A stretch of 64,000 bases of DNA from assembly GCF_010091925.1 (NCBI RefSeq), contig NZ_WVID01000001.1:124001-188000 (forward strand), in the 5' to 3' direction. The DNA is from Nostoc sp. B(2019) (GTDB lineage: Bacteria; Cyanobacteriota; Cyanobacteriia; Cyanobacteriales; Nostocaceae). This document shows, piece after piece, positions 63,602 to 64,000 of this stretch. A program made the position numbers and the translations under genes. The notes beneath the pieces are model-generated. The model ran no database searches, was not told where the DNA came from, and saw nothing but the letters and a program-made list of their open reading frames with translations. Every line of letters starts with the position of its first letter. Within the stretch, counting starts at the first letter, position 1.

Positions 63602-64000
63602 GGATGATTCTGTCCTGACTGAGAATTTTTTACATTTATTTACATTATCAACTGTTTAAGAAAAATAAATGCTGCTTTCGTACGTCTAGGCGTAAATAGT
63701 TCCAATAATTAAACCTTGTTGTCATACTGACCGCTATTAATCGCGTAGTGAATTAGGGTGATACGGTAGGAGGCGGTAATGTCAAAACGAAAAATTCTCC
63801 AACCGGATGGGAACTACTTATGCTGTTCTAGCGTTACTCGCAATTAATTATTTGAGTTCTTTATCAGTTATTGCGATCGCACGTTGAGATTAAGATTATT
63901 ATTCATCATAATTTGTGGGTTAAATTGAGCGATCGCAAAACCCAGTATTTATAAGTTGACTTCAACAGTATTTCAATTATCGACTGTTTAAGGAAAAGAA
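63602..64000. other. Terminal region with a repeated segment
   Basis: About 400 bp, window end. The segment ATTATCAACTGTTTAAG (63645 area) recurs as ATTATCGACTGTTTAAGGAA at the very end of the window (63976-63995), a near-direct repeat around a possible decayed micro-gene (see 63779). Nothing else seen. Confidence 0.45.
63779..63887 (+). pseudogene. Possible decayed small membrane-protein gene (psaX-like?)
   Basis: A very strong ribosome site AGGAGG (63768-63773) precedes ATG 63779. Frame 1 reads MSKRKILQPDGNYL and then a stop-bound tail (22 aa, TAA 63845-63847). The second frame, from ATG 63807 to TGA 63885-63887, reads MGTTYAVLALLAINYL, then SSLSVIAIAR. A frame change after NYL joins them into a charged start plus one membrane span with AVLALLAINYL, which resembles the WAVLLLAINFL span of the photosystem I subunit PsaX. 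Resemblance is from memory and short; it could be two unrelated small frames. Confidence 0.25.

Overview
The window is chromosomal DNA of a filamentous, heterocyst-type cyanobacterium (Nostoc/Anabaena-like). This is inferred from the very frequent HIP1 octamer GCGATCGC, the many dispersed palindromic and short tandem repeats between genes, and typical gene families: eukaryote-type Ser/Thr kinases fused to WD40 propellers, GAF-rich histidine kinases, a cyanophycinase-like peptidase, a fused SUMT/HemD, an ArsA-HSP20 ATPase and Uma2 endonucleases. No rRNA, CRISPR array or complete prophage is visible.

Layout. 0-10.4 kb: amidase, cobA-hemD, coaE, a small conserved protein, tldD, a multipass membrane protein whose 3' end lies inside a MITE-like element, and a split photolyase/cryptochrome pair (8.7-10.4 kb) separated by a decayed ParDE-like toxin-antitoxin locus. 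10.6-16.2 kb: a lipoxygenase, a degraded gene, then three consecutive minus-strand genes for exported proteins, one a left-handed beta-helix (gamma-carbonic-anhydrase-like) protein. 16.6-19.4 kb: an SDR remnant, PrxQ peroxiredoxin, a truncated nuclease-like ORF joined to an HsdR_N protein, and a cysteine desulfurase. 19.5-26.3 kb (minus): cyanophycinase-like peptidase, GH13 enzyme, GT4 glycosyltransferase and lepA. 26.8-34 kb: RHH protein, histidine kinase, Uma2 protein, DUF3386 protein, Nfu-type Fe-S scaffold and GH57 enzyme. 34.4-45 kb is a signalling island: one Ser/Thr kinase, two paralogous kinase-WD40 proteins, a hybrid histidine kinase, an exported Pro-rich PPC protein and a 42-bp tandem repeat. 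45.3-51.5 kb: WGxxGxxG-like exported peptide, tnpB pseudogene, tRNA-Ala(GGC), hisF, ruvB, a TPR protein and a GT1 glycosyltransferase. 51.9-57.9 kb: lone GAF protein, VOC protein, VapBC-like pair, MidA-type methyltransferase, a 31-aa membrane peptide, a beta-hydroxyacid dehydrogenase, and then a cluster of six perfect DnaA boxes directly before dnaN, the likely chromosome origin. 58-64 kb: a 1286-aa multi-GAF histidine kinase, an ArsA-type ATPase and a possible decayed psaX-like micro-gene.

How it fits together. Housekeeping genes (tetrapyrrole, CoA, His, Fe-S, translation, recombination, replication) are interleaved with glucan metabolism (GH13, GT4, GH57) and sensory proteins. The most striking non-gene signals are the oriC, two MITE-like elements sharing AGGACTTACGCA ends (one now supplies the C-terminus of a protein), a family of GTAGAGACGTTGC palindromes at six sites, and several freshly broken genes (RHH antitoxin with one nonsense codon, tnpB with a nonsense codon and a frameshift). 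I did not find a clearly new multi-gene defence or biosynthetic system. The best candidates for undescribed biology are the split photolyase pair with a Cys cluster, the exported beta-helix cluster, and the two micro-ORFs.
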